From contig CBDFKF010000004.1 of NCBI GenBank assembly GCA_965248765.1, positions 1 through 64,000 of the forward strand: a DNA stretch of 64,000 nt, in the 5' to 3' direction. This DNA is from CBDFKF01 sp965248765. GTDB lineage: Bacteria; Pseudomonadota; Alphaproteobacteria; VGEJ01. This document shows positions 19,102 through 27,417 of this stretch, piece after piece. Under the pieces are notes generated by a model. That model did not search any database. It was not told the origin of the DNA and saw only the letters and a program-made list of their open reading frames with translations. The position numbers were made by a program, and so were the translations under genes. Within the stretch, counting starts at the first letter, position 1; each line of letters begins with the position of its first letter.

Positions 19102-19430
19102 TCACGGCGGACGGCACCTGGCAAGACTCCTGACCGGGCCGGCCACGGCCGAGCGCAGGGCATCGTCGGAGATCTGCGCAAAGTTCTGGACGAGCTCGAG
19201 GTTCGGGCGGTTGTGGCCACCGCCCGCAATTGGCCGACTTGTCTCGGTGTACTCGATACCCTCGTAAAAGTGACTCACGCCGACTCCGAGCGCAGTTGCG
19301 AACTGAAAAAGACGTCCCGCGCTCACGCGATTGGCGCCGGTTTCGTATTTTTGGACTTGCTAGTAAGAGACACACCCAGGGCGGAGGCGAGCTGGTCTTG
19401 GGTGAGGGCGAGGATAGTGCGCTGGTCGTG
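19102..19430 (-). pseudogene. XRE-family transcriptional regulator, frameshifted and 5'-truncated
   Basis: On the minus strand one frame reads LALTQDQLASALGVS (first part of a Cro/CI helix-turn-helix) and, after one missing base near 19361-19370, the next frame reads VQKYETGANRVSAGRLFQ and YEGIE, the usual continuation in this regulator family. The helix-turn-helix is therefore split by a frameshift. The N-terminus is missing: upstream sequence turns directly into an IS256-type end at about 19430. The regulator C-terminal tail (NLELVQNFAQISDDALR) is complete and stops at 19102. Confidence 0.7.
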
Positions 19431-19477
19431 TCCCTTTGAGTGGTGTAGACTAGCAGCAAAAGTTGAAGGAGTAGACC
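19424..19477 (+). repeat. Solo IS256-type left end
   Basis: This 54-base stretch (ggtcgtgtccctttgagtgg and following) is closely similar to 56355-56407, which is the left end of an IS256-family remnant with a transposase fragment and a right end. No transposase is found next to this copy. It abuts the truncated XRE gene, so it probably marks an old insertion that was later broken up. Confidence 0.55.
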
Positions 19478-19660
19478 ACAAGGCCGCGAGCTAGCTTGAC
19501 CATAGCCGGTCCTCGGGCCGCTGCTACCAACTTGCCCATGGGTGGTCGCGCGTGTGTTCTGCTGCTGGACGGGTTTTGGTGGTAGGCTCGAAGCAATCTG
19601 CGGAAACCAAGCTTCAACTAGCCCTGCGCCGGAGGTGGCATGTCGTTACAGGAGAAGACT

Positions 19661-19987
19661 ATGAGCAAGTTTAGTGAATGGCGAAACCTTGTCATCGCCC
19701 TTGTGGTTGGCTTGGTAGCGGGACCAATCATCACCAGCATTATTGGCTGGCAGGTCAGCAGCGGCACGATGGAAGAGGAGGTGAGCGCCGCCGTTGTCGA
19801 GCAGCAGGCGCTATTCTGCGCAGAACGGGCAATGGCAGCCCCAGCCTATGTCGATGCTGCCACTTTTGACGCGCTCGATTTCGGTGGGAAACGTGATTTT
19901 GTCACCCCGCATGCGCAGATGCCGGGCCAGGACGCCGCCGACCGCGCAGTCGTAGACGCCTGCACACGTAAACTGAGAGAGGGATAA
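19661..19987 (+). CDS. Small membrane protein of unknown function
   Basis: Not recognised as a known family. ATG 19661 has a good ribosome site (ggagaag) and gives a 108-residue protein MSKFSEWRNL..., with one membrane helix at about residues 10-31 containing GLVAGPIITSIIG, then a mostly soluble region with two cysteines (CAERA and DACTRKL). An in-frame ATG at 19640 would add seven residues. The next gene downstream is the mreB fragment. Codon use looks like the chromosome average. Confidence 0.6.
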   Translation: MSKFSEWRNLVIALVVGLVAGPIITSIIGWQVSSGTMEEEVSAAVVEQQALFCAERAMAAPAYVDAATFDALDFGGKRDFVTPHAQMPGQDAADRAVVDACTRKLREG

Positions 19988-20354
19988 CCGGGCCCCGACC
20001 ATCGCTGCGAGGCTCGTGACCCTAAGCGGCCGTGCGGTCGGGGCGCGGCAGCCGCTGCGATCCGTTCTATCCGTCGCTCGTCTCGCGCGGGGAGGCCGTA
20101 CAGCGCGATCGTTATTCTGTCCAGTGTTCAGGTACCCGGACAAAGGCACTCAAAACGTAGACTGGAACTACACCGAACGGCCGACGCTTGAACGGCAAGC
20201 CCGTTCCGCTGTGGCACCAGGAAACTTCGCTACGCAGCCGCCCCATCGTAAGGGGTGGTGGTGCCGCTCAGTGTCGTATACTGAAGTCTCGGTTGTGGGG
20301 ATCACCTAACTGATAGCGAGTGGAGTTAGCCGATGCTTGGCATGACGCCGCCCG
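19988..20354. other. Intergenic stretch without a supported gene
   Basis: About 370 bases between the small membrane protein and the mreB fragment. Open frames here are short and do not resemble protein families. Nothing beyond possible promoter sequence for the downstream genes was found. Confidence 0.5.
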
Positions 20355-20545
20355 ATGGCCATCGACCTTAGTGCCGCCAACACGCTCGTCTACGTCAGCG
20401 GCAAAGGATCATTCTCGACGAGCCCTCGGTGGTGGCCGTCGCCACCAATGGCGGCAAGCACCAAGTGTTGGCGGCGGTAGGGCACGAGGCCAAGCTGATG
20501 CTCGGCCGCACACCCGGCAACATCAAGGCCACTCGTCAAGGAGAG
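20355..20545 (+). pseudogene. mreB: 5' fragment of rod-shape actin homologue mreB
   Basis: ATG 20355 starts MAIDLSAANTLVYVSGKG, the phosphate-1 region of MreB. After one missing base near 20407 the next frame continues IILDEPSVVAVAT, QVLAAVGHEAKLMLGRTPG and NIKA, matching MreB residues through about 65. The similarity then stops and the ribosome site of the inositol-phosphate synthase follows. It is a short, frameshifted remnant without the rest of the gene, presumably left by a rearrangement junction. A complete mreB should exist elsewhere in the genome. Confidence 0.82.
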
Positions 20546-20585
20546 TCTGTACGGTCCAGGACAACAATAGAGGGAGGTGTCTTGC

Positions 20586-21722
20586 ATGAAGCGAATCGGA
20601 GTCGCCATCGCCGGCGTCGGCAATTGCGCGAGTTCCCTGATCCAGGGACTGGAATACTACAAGGGTCGGGGTGAGGGGGCGTTTTCCGGCCTCATGCACG
20701 CCAGGATCGGTGATTGGGGGCCGAGCGACATCGAGATCGTGGCCGCCTTTGATATCGATCGCCGCAAGGTGGGCAAACGGGTGGAACAAGCGATTTTCGC
20801 CAAGCCCAACTGCACCAAGGTTTTCCAGAGCGCCCTGCCGGTATCCGACGTCGTGGTGCAGATGGGGCCGGTTCTCGACGGTGTAGCGCCTCACATGGCC
20901 GACTACCCGGCTGACGAGGCCTTCCGGCCAGCCGAGGAGGAGCCGGTCGATGTCGTCCAGGACCTCAAGGACACCGGCGCGGAAGTTCTGGTCTGCTACA
21001 TGCCGGTCGGCTCTGAACAGGCGGTTCGGCACTATGCCCGGGCTTGCCTGGAGGCCGGAGTGGCCATGGTCAACTGCGTTCCGGTGTTCATCGCTTCCGA
21101 TGCCGTGTGGGCGGGAAAGTTCCGCGACGCCGGCCTGCCCATCGTTGGCGATGACATCAAGAGCCAAATCGGCGCCACTATCGTGCACCGCTCCCTCACG
21201 CGCCTGTTCGGGGATCGGGGCGTGTCACTTGACCGGACCTATCAGCTGAACACCGGCGGCAACACGGATTTTCTCAATATGAAAGCCCTCGACCGCCTAA
21301 AGTCCAAGAAGGTCTCCAAAACGGAATCGGTGCAGTCGCAGTTGGACGAACGGCTGGATTCCCGGAACATTCATATCGGGCCGTCCGATTACGTGCCGTG
21401 GCAGGACGACAACAAGGTCGCCTTCATCCGCATGGAAGGTCGCGGCTTCGGCGGCATGCCGTTAGAACTCGAACTCAGGTTGTCGGTCCAGGATTCGCCC
21501 AACAGCTCCGGCGTGGTCATCGATGCGGTCCGATGCGCCAAATTGGGGTTGGAGCGTGGCATCGGTGGACCGTTGGAGGCGGCCTCCGCCTACTACATGA
21601 AAAGCCCACCCAAGCAGATGCGCGAGGCGGTGGCGTGTGAGTCGACCGAGGCATTCATTCAAGGCAGTGATGCCGGCGGCGATCTCAGTAAGGAGGCCAC
21701 TCGAACAACCGCTGGTGAATAG
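20586..21722 (+). CDS. ino1: myo-Inositol-1-phosphate synthase
   Basis: It converts glucose-6-phosphate to L-myo-inositol-1-phosphate with NAD. ATG 20586 follows a strong ribosome site (agagggaggtg). The N-terminal NAD fold GVAIAGVGNCASSLIQG and the catalytic-region motifs GDDIKSQIGATIVHR, LNTGGNTDFLNM and SDYVPWQDD are those of the compact archaeal/actinobacterial synthase (378 aa) rather than the longer eukaryotic form. It is first in a three-gene operon with a phosphatase-family protein and a CDP-inositol-type transferase, so it most likely supplies inositol-phosphate for a soluble solute or a phospholipid. Confidence 0.93.
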   Translation: MKRIGVAIAGVGNCASSLIQGLEYYKGRGEGAFSGLMHARIGDWGPSDIEIVAAFDIDRRKVGKRVEQAIFAKPNCTKVFQSALPVSDVVVQMGPVLDGVAPHMADYPADEAFRPAEEEPVDVVQDLKDTGAEVLVCYMPVGSEQAVRHYARACLEAGVAMVNCVPVFIASDAVWAGKFRDAGLPIVGDDIKSQIGATIVHRSLTRLFGDRGVSLDRTYQLNTGGNTDFLNMKALDRLKSKKVSKTESVQSQLDERLDSRNIHIGPSDYVPWQDDNKVAFIRMEGRGFGGMPLELELRLSVQDSPNSSGVVIDAVRCAKLGLERGIGGPLEAASAYYMKSPPKQMREAVACESTEAFIQGSDAGGDLSKEATRTTAGE

Positions 21723-22590
21723 CTCCGACAGTCAGGCTGCCAACAATGGTCCGGGCGGTGGGAACACTGCTCGGACCGCGGACTGGCCCTGGGTGGAGCG
21801 GTTGCTCATGCTCCACCGCCACGTGCGGAGCGCGGTCGCGAGAGCCGATCGTGCTGGAACCGGGTCCAAGAACGCGAAGGGCGACGATGTCAAACGCTTC
21901 GACCTGGTCGCCAACGACACGGCTTTGGTTGTCCTTAAGGAGCTCCAGTTGTCGCTCGTCGTCGATTCCGAAGAGCGCGGGTGCGTGGAAATCGGTGCCG
22001 GCACGCCGCGACATCGCCTTGTCCTCGATCCGGTGGACGGGTCCGACAACTGGGCGCGGGGACTGCCGTTGTCGGCCTTGTCCTGCGCCGTGCTGCCGAT
22101 CGATGCCCCCCTTCATCCCGATTGGGTCGAGGCGGCCCTGGTCGGGCCACTCGAGCAGGAGATCCCCCTGCTCGCGCTCAAGGGCTCCGGCGCCTGGTGT
22201 GGGAACGATCGGCTTGCAACCTCGAAGCTGCGCAACGTTGCCGAGGCCATGATCTCGGTCGAACTCAACCATCATTCTCCCGCGGCAGGCCTTGCCCACA
22301 TGATGGCCGCCGCCAGGGCGGTGCGAAGCTATGGTTGCGCGTCCCGAGCCCTCGGCTTGGTCGCCACTGGCGCAACGGACGCCCATGTCGACGTGCGTGG
22401 CCGTCTGACGGCGGAAAGCTATCTCGCCGCCGCACGGCTGGTGATCGAGGCCGGGGGATGGGTCACCGGCCTGGACGGCCGGCCGCTGGCGGCAGTCGAC
22501 GGTTTGACCGACCGCCTCGGCCTGATCGCGGCGGCAAGCCGGGATCTGTGCGATGAGATCGTGGAACTCGTTGGCGTCGACGGACACTGA
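21715..22590 (+). CDS. Inositol-monophosphatase-family phosphatase, putative DIPP phosphatase
   Basis: A metal-dependent phosphatase of the IMPase fold, 291 aa. The GTG at 21715 overlaps the ino1 stop; an AAGGAGG lies about 20 bases upstream, slightly far. The metal-site motif D105-P-V-D108-G-S matches the family DPxDGT box, the acidic pair occurs in VVDSEERG, and the C-terminal LVIEAGGWVTG is present; the usual WDxAAG box is altered to ESYLAAA. Between an inositol-phosphate synthase and a DIPP-synthase-like fusion it would remove the phosphate from di-myo-inositol-phosphate-phosphate, or from inositol-1-phosphate. The exact substrate is inferred from context. Confidence 0.8.
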   Translation: MNSSDSQAANNGPGGGNTARTADWPWVERLLMLHRHVRSAVARADRAGTGSKNAKGDDVKRFDLVANDTALVVLKELQLSLVVDSEERGCVEIGAGTPRHRLVLDPVDGSDNWARGLPLSALSCAVLPIDAPLHPDWVEAALVGPLEQEIPLLALKGSGAWCGNDRLATSKLRNVAEAMISVELNHHSPAAGLAHMMAAARAVRSYGCASRALGLVATGATDAHVDVRGRLTAESYLAAARLVIEAGGWVTGLDGRPLAAVDGLTDRLGLIAAASRDLCDEIVELVGVDGH

Positions 22591-23941
22591 CCTGGCAGAC
22601 GCCGCGCCGGGGATGGCGCTGATCCTGGCCGCCGGGCTGGGATCGCGGCTTCGACCGCTAACCAACACGCCGAAGCCCCTGACCAGGGTACTCGGATTGA
22701 CCCTCGCGGAACGGGTCGTCTGCACATTGCTGGACGCCGGCATCCGGCGGTTCCTTGTCACCCTCGGTCATGAGGCCGAACCGGTCAGGGCGCATTTTTC
22801 CGATATCGCGCGACGTCGCGGCGTCACGATCGACTTCATCGAAGTCCGTGGCTGGGAGCAGGGCAACGGCGCCAGTGCTCTTGCGGCCAAGACGCACACC
22901 GGTGATGCACCATTCTTCCTGGTCATGGTCGATCACCTTTTCGATCTTAGGATCGCGCGGGCGCTGGCCGACGACCCGCCTGCACCAGGCGAAATGCGTC
23001 TCGCCGTGGACCGCGACAAAGACGCCATCTTCGACCTCGACGATGTCACCCGGGTCAAGATCGACAACGGACGCATTCAGGAGATCGGGAAGACGCTCGA
23101 CGCTTGGGACGCCAGCGACACCGGGGTCATGCTTTGCTCGTCCGGCCTGTTCGAGGGACTGGAGCGCGCGGCGGCAAGGGACAAGCACGGGCTTTCCGAC
23201 GGGCTCAGTGAACTGGCCGGTGAAGGCCGAGCTCGCACCGTCGATGTGACGGGTCGGCTGTGGCTCGACGTGGATACGCCCGAAGCCCTGAGCGACGCCG
23301 AGCGCCGGCTGATGCGCGACCAGAGCGGCAAAACCCGGGACGGACCAGTGGCGCGCCATCTCAACCGGCCGGTCTCCCGATGGCTCAGCCGCTATCTGGT
23401 TCGCACTGCCGTGACGCCCAACCAAATTTCCCTGGCCTCCTGGTTACTGTCATGTATTGCGGCGGGATTGATGGCATTGGGCGGCTATCCGGCCCTGGCC
23501 GCCGGTGGCGCGCTCGCGCAACTGGCGTCGATCATCGACGGTTGCGATGGCGAGATCGCCCGCCTCAAACATTCCCAGAGCGAGTTCGGCGGCTGGTTCG
23601 ATGCGGTCCTCGACCGTTATGCCGACGCCGTTCTGCTGTTCGGCCTGCTGTGGCACGAATTCGCTGCGACCGGCACCAACCTATCCGTCGTGCTGGGGTT
23701 CGCGGCGATTGTGGGGTCGTTCCTGAACAGCTACACAGCGGACAAGTACGATGGACTGATGGCTCAAAGGCTGCGAGGCGCCTCATACCTTCGGCTGGGC
23801 CGGGATGTGCGCGTGTTTGTCATCTTCCTCGGCGCCATCGTGAACCAGCCCCTGTTGACCCTGGCTGTGGTCGCGCTGGTGATGAACGCGGAGGTGGTTC
23901 GAAGGGTCGCGGCGATCTACACGCGCGCGGCAAGTTCCTAG
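22553..23941 (+). CDS. Bifunctional inositol-1-phosphate cytidylyltransferase / CDP-inositol:inositol-1-phosphate transferase (IPCT-DIPPS type)
   Basis: A 462-residue fusion. Residues 21-240 are a nucleotidyltransferase domain (LILAAGLGSRLRPLT, then KPLTRVLG and VMVDHLFDL). Residues 262-462 are a membrane CDP-alcohol phosphotransferase with PNQISLASW and the full signature D332-G-x2-A-R337-x8-G346-x3-D350-x3-D354. This architecture is that of the enzyme that activates inositol-1-phosphate with CTP and condenses it to phosphorylated di-myo-inositol-phosphate, known from hyperthermophiles and Rubrobacter. ATG 22613 (MALILAAG) is an alternative start. It overlaps the phosphatase gene by 38 bases. 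A related phospholipid-type transferase cannot be excluded. Confidence 0.82.
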   Translation: MRSWNSLASTDTDLADAAPGMALILAAGLGSRLRPLTNTPKPLTRVLGLTLAERVVCTLLDAGIRRFLVTLGHEAEPVRAHFSDIARRRGVTIDFIEVRGWEQGNGASALAAKTHTGDAPFFLVMVDHLFDLRIARALADDPPAPGEMRLAVDRDKDAIFDLDDVTRVKIDNGRIQEIGKTLDAWDASDTGVMLCSSGLFEGLERAAARDKHGLSDGLSELAGEGRARTVDVTGRLWLDVDTPEALSDAERRLMRDQSGKTRDGPVARHLNRPVSRWLSRYLVRTAVTPNQISLASWLLSCIAAGLMALGGYPALAAGGALAQLASIIDGCDGEIARLKHSQSEFGGWFDAVLDRYADAVLLFGLLWHEFAATGTNLSVVLGFAAIVGSFLNSYTADKYDGLMAQRLRGASYLRLGRDVRVFVIFLGAIVNQPLLTLAVVALVMNAEVVRRVAAIYTRAASS

Positions 23942-24054
23942 AGTTACTGAGCGATGAGAATCGAGAAATCGACAACTGGTGTGATGAGGCTCCGCATCGA
24001 AGCCGTCGGCAGTTGACGGAGCGGGTCTGAAGTTGCTCGCCACAGAGAAGCCAC

Positions 24055-24204
24055 ATGATCCTGACAACTCTTCGCCGCCTTCTGTGCCTGCTGGGATTTC
24101 ATGACTTCCAGGTACTCGAAGTAACCGCAGGGTTTGGACAGGGTGGTAGTGTCGCCAAGGTCGAGTGCAAACGCTGTGCCTTTGTTACAACTCGACCCAA
24201 TTGA
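24055..24204 (+). CDS. Small cysteine-containing protein, possible zinc ribbon
   Basis: A 49-residue frame beginning MILTTLRRLLCLLGFHDF and ending near VECKRCAFVTT. The pattern of a Cys/His pair near the N-terminus and a CxxC pair 30 residues on resembles tiny zinc-ribbon proteins often found in phage-like regions. The ribosome site is weak (gagaag). It lies alone between the inositol operon and an IS3 element. Confidence 0.35.
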   Translation: MILTTLRRLLCLLGFHDFQVLEVTAGFGQGGSVAKVECKRCAFVTTRPN

Positions 24205-24364
24205 GACTACGGTGCTCGATCCACGGGACATCCGTCATGGCGGTTGCGGCAGCGCCGGAACACGCCGCGGACCCTGGGGCCGAGCCCGGTGAGAAGCCGG
24301 ACAGATGATGTGGAGTTCCCCCGGTTTGATGGACACTTTTTGACTGAGAGAGGAGAGTGTCCCG

Positions 24365-24674
24365 ATGCCGAGAACGAGGAACCGGTACCCCGCGGAATTC
24401 AGGGATCAGATCGTAGCGTTGTCCCGGACCGGAGGTAGCGTGGAAGATGGCCAGGGAGTTCGAGCCGTGCGCGGCGACGATCCATGGCTGGATCAAGCAG
24501 GCTGAACGCGATGGCGGCGGCCGCATCGACGGTCTTAGCAGCGACGAGCGCGAAGAGCTACGTCGGCTTCGCCGGGAGAACCGCCAGCTTCGTCAGGAGA
24601 GAGATATCCTGGCAAAGGCCGCAGCCTGGTTCGCTCAGAGCGACGTGACGTCGTCTCGGTCTTCGAGTTCATGA
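24365..24674 (+). pseudogene. IS3 transposase OrfA, frameshifted
   Basis: Starts MPRTRNRYPAEFRDQIVALS, the helix-turn-helix of IS3 OrfA, then loses frame near 24443-24450 and continues as AREFEPCAATIHGWIKQAE and a leucine-rich coiled coil (RRENRQLRQERDILAKAAAW). The ORF ends in an ATGA overlap with orfB, as in active relatives. The frame break means two or so bases are missing. Confidence 0.8.
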
Positions 24675-25523
24675 CGGCGAACCAGGCCATGTTCCCGCTG
24701 GCAACGATGTGCAAATCGTTCGGCGTCTCCCGCGCCGGATATTATGCGTGGCTCCGGCGTGAGCCGAGCGCCCGTTGCCGCGCCGATGTGGAGTTGAGCG
24801 TTCGCATCAAGGCGATCCACAAGGCTTCGAAAGAGACCTATGGGGCTCCGCGCATCCACGCCGAACTCCTCGATGAAGGGATCCGGCTGGGCCGCAAGCG
24901 CGTGGAGCGGTTGATGAAAGCGGCCGGTATTGTCGGTGTTAGCCGCCCGCACGACCTTCCGAGACGAGCGGGTTCGTCCCGCCAGCGACCTGGTTGACCG
25001 GAACTTCCATGCCGATGAACCGAACTGGCTCTGGGTCGCCGACATCACCTACGTGCCGACTTGGGCCGGGTTCCTGTACCTCGCCGTGGTACTGGATGCC
25101 TTCTCACGGCGGATCGTCGGCTGGGCGATGGGCCACGATCTGAAAACCCAGCTCGTGCTCGATGCCCTCAACATGGCGCTGACGCAGCGGCGTCCCGTCG
25201 GCGTGATCCATCACTCCGACCAGGGGTCGCAGTACACCTCGATCGCCTTCGGCCTGCGTTGCAAGGAAGCCGGTGTGCGGCCATCAATGGGCTCGGTTGG
25301 CGATGCCTACGACAATGCAATGTGCGAGAGTTTCTTCGCCACCCTCGAATGCGAGTTGCTCGACCGGCGGAAGTTCCGGACCAAGGCGGAGGCCCGCATG
25401 GCCGTCTTCCAGTTCATCGAGGGCTGGTACAATCCGGGGCGGCGGCATTCCGCGCTCGGATACAAGTCGCCCGTCAACTACGAGAGACAAGCCCGTGAGC
25501 AGCTGGAGTCTGTAAGCCCGTAA
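24671..25523 (+). pseudogene. IS3 transposase OrfB (DDE integrase), frameshifted
   Basis: The first frame (24671-24997) carries the HTH_21 region, YGAPRIHAELLDEG. The second frame (from about 24945) carries the rve catalytic core: WVADITYVPTWAGFLYLAVV with the first Asp, HHSDQGSQYTS with the second, and an Asp/Glu region SVGDAYDNAMCESFFATLE. The switch between frames near 24950 disrupts the sequence joining the two domains. The protein ends 25 bases before the right terminal repeat region closes. Confidence 0.85.
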
Positions 25524-25549
25524 CTGTCCACAAAACCGGGGGAACTCCA

Positions 25550-26166
25550 GCCAGCCCCATCACCTTCCACTCGCCATCGTTGATCTGGAAGCCCAGGAAA
25601 CTGGTCAGAGCGGAGTACAGGAGGCCGATCGAATGCGGGAAGTGGATCGCCCGATCGAGACGGATCTCCCGCTCCCGGCCGACCCCCATGGTGGTCGTTT
25701 CCCACTCGCCTACACCATCGATCGTCAGAATCGCGGCTTCTTCGAAGGGGCTACAAAAGAACGCCGATGCTGCGTGACTGACATGATGCTCCGCGAACAG
25801 GATTGGCCCTTCATATCCGGGCAGTGTCTTTGCGATTTCCCGGTATACGTTCAATTTCGACGTCAGGTATGACGGTAAGCGCTTCACGAACGGCCGAAGT
25901 CCCCAAGGCCACCCGGCTAACGATGACTCGACGATCCGGTGCAGCTTCATGATCGGTTTTTCATAGAAAACAATCGCGTCAATCTGATTTATCGTCCTGA
26001 GATCGGCCGCTTCTAAACAGTATTCAATGGCTTGTTTCGGGAACTCACTGGTATGTTTGCGACGGCAGAAACGCTCTTCTAACGCTGCTGCAACGATCTG
26101 CCCATCACGGACAAGCGATGCGGCGCTATCATGGAAGAAAAAACTCAGTCCCAGGACAGTCGACAT
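25550..26166 (-). pseudogene. Carbamoyltransferase (NodU/CmcH family), 3'-truncated by IS3
   Basis: The minus-strand frame begins MSTVLGLSFFFHDSAASLV, the N-terminal ATP/carbamoyl domain of the family, with AALEERFCRRKH, the metal-ligand stretch EHHVSHAASAFF and LTIDGVGEWETTTMG. At INDGEWKVMGLA it meets the right end of the IS3 element and the rest (over half of the usual length) is missing; no continuation is found left of the IS. Such enzymes O-carbamoylate sugars or antibiotics; the substrate here is unknown. Confidence 0.85.
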
Positions 26167-26601
26167 AGATTTTCTCTCAGGCTGGAAAACGTCTAACAGG
26201 TGCCGGCGACATTGATCTTGGTCCGATAAAACTGAGTCGGTTCATGGTTGCCGATCATCACAGCAGCCGAAAGAACACAGCTGTAGATAACTCGAGATCA
26301 AGCAATAGACTGGGCCACGGTGTTATTCTTATGCCACAACGTTAGCAGTCAGCAACCGGCGCGACCTGCGGTCCAACGTCCCCCGGCTCAATTTGGCCGT
26401 CTTGGATATGGCTGTCCGTCCGTCTTCCGCTGATCTCGTCGAGGACACTTCCAGCCCTCAGAATATACGTTGCGCCAATCATCAGAATATACGTTGCGCC
26501 AAGCATATGAGCGCCTACGCCCCAAGTCCATAGAGACCGCTGCCCGCGGCGTCTCCCATGACGTGCCGTCGATACGGTGAACTGTTAGCCGCGAACGAGG
26601 C
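26167..26601. other. Intergenic stretch with a short direct repeat
   Basis: About 430 bases upstream of the truncated carbamoyltransferase and downstream of the thioredoxin-fold protein. No frame resembles a protein family. It holds a tandem direct repeat at 26458-26502 and is more AT-rich near 26270-26340 than its neighbours. Confidence 0.5.
26458..26502. repeat. Tandem direct repeat, two copies, 24-base period
   Basis: A 21-base unit beginning tcagaatatacgttgc occurs at 26458-26478 and again, identical, at 26482-26502, separated by tca. A 24-base period equals eight codons, but no convincing coding frame covers it. Possible roles are a binding site pair or a simple slippage duplication. 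Confidence 0.7.
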
Positions 26602-27270
26602 TTAGGCGGTTGGTGCGGCTGTCTCAGCGGTGTGTGTGACTTCCGAGCGCGCAGCAAGCGCCTCGAAGGCCTGAAGGAACACGGCAGGCTCCTGCGCCCC
26701 TGACACCGCATAGCGGCGCTCGAAGATGAAGCAGGGGATGCCGGTGACTCCCATCCGCGAGGCCTCGTCTGCCTCGCTGCGAACCTGTTCAAGATCCTCA
26801 TCGCTCGCGAGCTTTGCGGCCACCGCCTCCGACTCCATACCCGCTTCTGCGGCCGCCGCCGCAAGCACGGCGTGATCGCCGATGTCCGCGCCGTCGATAA
26901 AGTAGAGCCGGAACAGAGCCTCGACCACGGCATCCTGCTTACCCTCGACCCCGGCCCAGCGGATCAGCCGATGGGAATCGAGGGTATTCGGCACCCGCTT
27001 GATGCTGTCGAAGGCAAAGGGAATATCCTCGGCCCGGCCTGCAGCGCGCACGTTCTCATAGATGCGCTCGGCACCGTCCGCACCGCCGAACTTGCTATCG
27101 AGATAGTCCTTGCGATCCATGCCGCCGGCGGGCATGCCAGGGTTGAGTTGGAACGGTCGCCAAGTGACCTCGATCTCGAGATCGGGGCGCAGCGTCCGGG
27201 CTGCTTCGAACCGGCGTTTGCCGATCAGGCACCAGGGACAGACGGTGTCCGAAACGATCTCGAGTTGCAT
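26602..27270 (-). CDS. DsbA-family oxidoreductase (FrnE-like)
   Basis: A 222-residue thioredoxin-fold protein that starts MQLEIVSDTVCPWCLIGKRR, with the CPWC redox motif at residues 11-14, and later has GVTGIPCFIFERRYAVSGAQ, the cis-proline loop and the usual end of the FrnE/2-hydroxychromene-2-carboxylate isomerase-like family. No signal peptide is seen, so it acts in the cytoplasm. The longer upstream frame in the same phase is not coding. The exact substrate is unknown. Confidence 0.88.
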   Translation of the reverse strand: MQLEIVSDTVCPWCLIGKRRFEAARTLRPDLEIEVTWRPFQLNPGMPAGGMDRKDYLDSKFGGADGAERIYENVRAAGRAEDIPFAFDSIKRVPNTLDSHRLIRWAGVEGKQDAVVEALFRLYFIDGADIGDHAVLAAAAAEAGMESEAVAAKLASDEDLEQVRSEADEASRMGVTGIPCFIFERRYAVSGAQEPAVFLQAFEALAARSEVTHTAETAAPTA

Positions 27271-27417
27271 CCCGCCACTATAGAAGGCGATGCCGCCCAA
27301 GCCATCGTTTTCCGTGTCACGATGCGGCGACGACAGAGGAGGCTCGCTTGACGGGTCCCCCCAGGTCACCGACCATTCAACCTCCGACCGTCCGGTGATC
27401 GCCCCCGGGAACTCGAC

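Larger units (their letters stand above)
24311..25549 (+). mobile_element. IS3-family insertion sequence, 1239 bp, inactivated
   Basis: Terminal inverted repeats of 25 bases with two mismatches lie at 24311-24335 and 25525-25549. Inside are orfA and orfB in the usual IS3 overlap, both carrying frameshifts, so the element cannot make an intact transposase. No target duplication is visible, and the two flanks are unrelated, so a deletion or recombination probably occurred beside it. The right end sits within a carbamoyltransferase gene. Confidence 0.88.

Noticed and set aside
20016..20309. 97-residue open frame as a gene
   Set aside because: Composition is random-looking, with no ribosome site and no family resemblance.
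22613..23941. Two separate genes for the cytidylyltransferase and transferase
   Set aside because: The frame is continuous through the linker with no stop or internal ribosome site, so it is one fusion protein.
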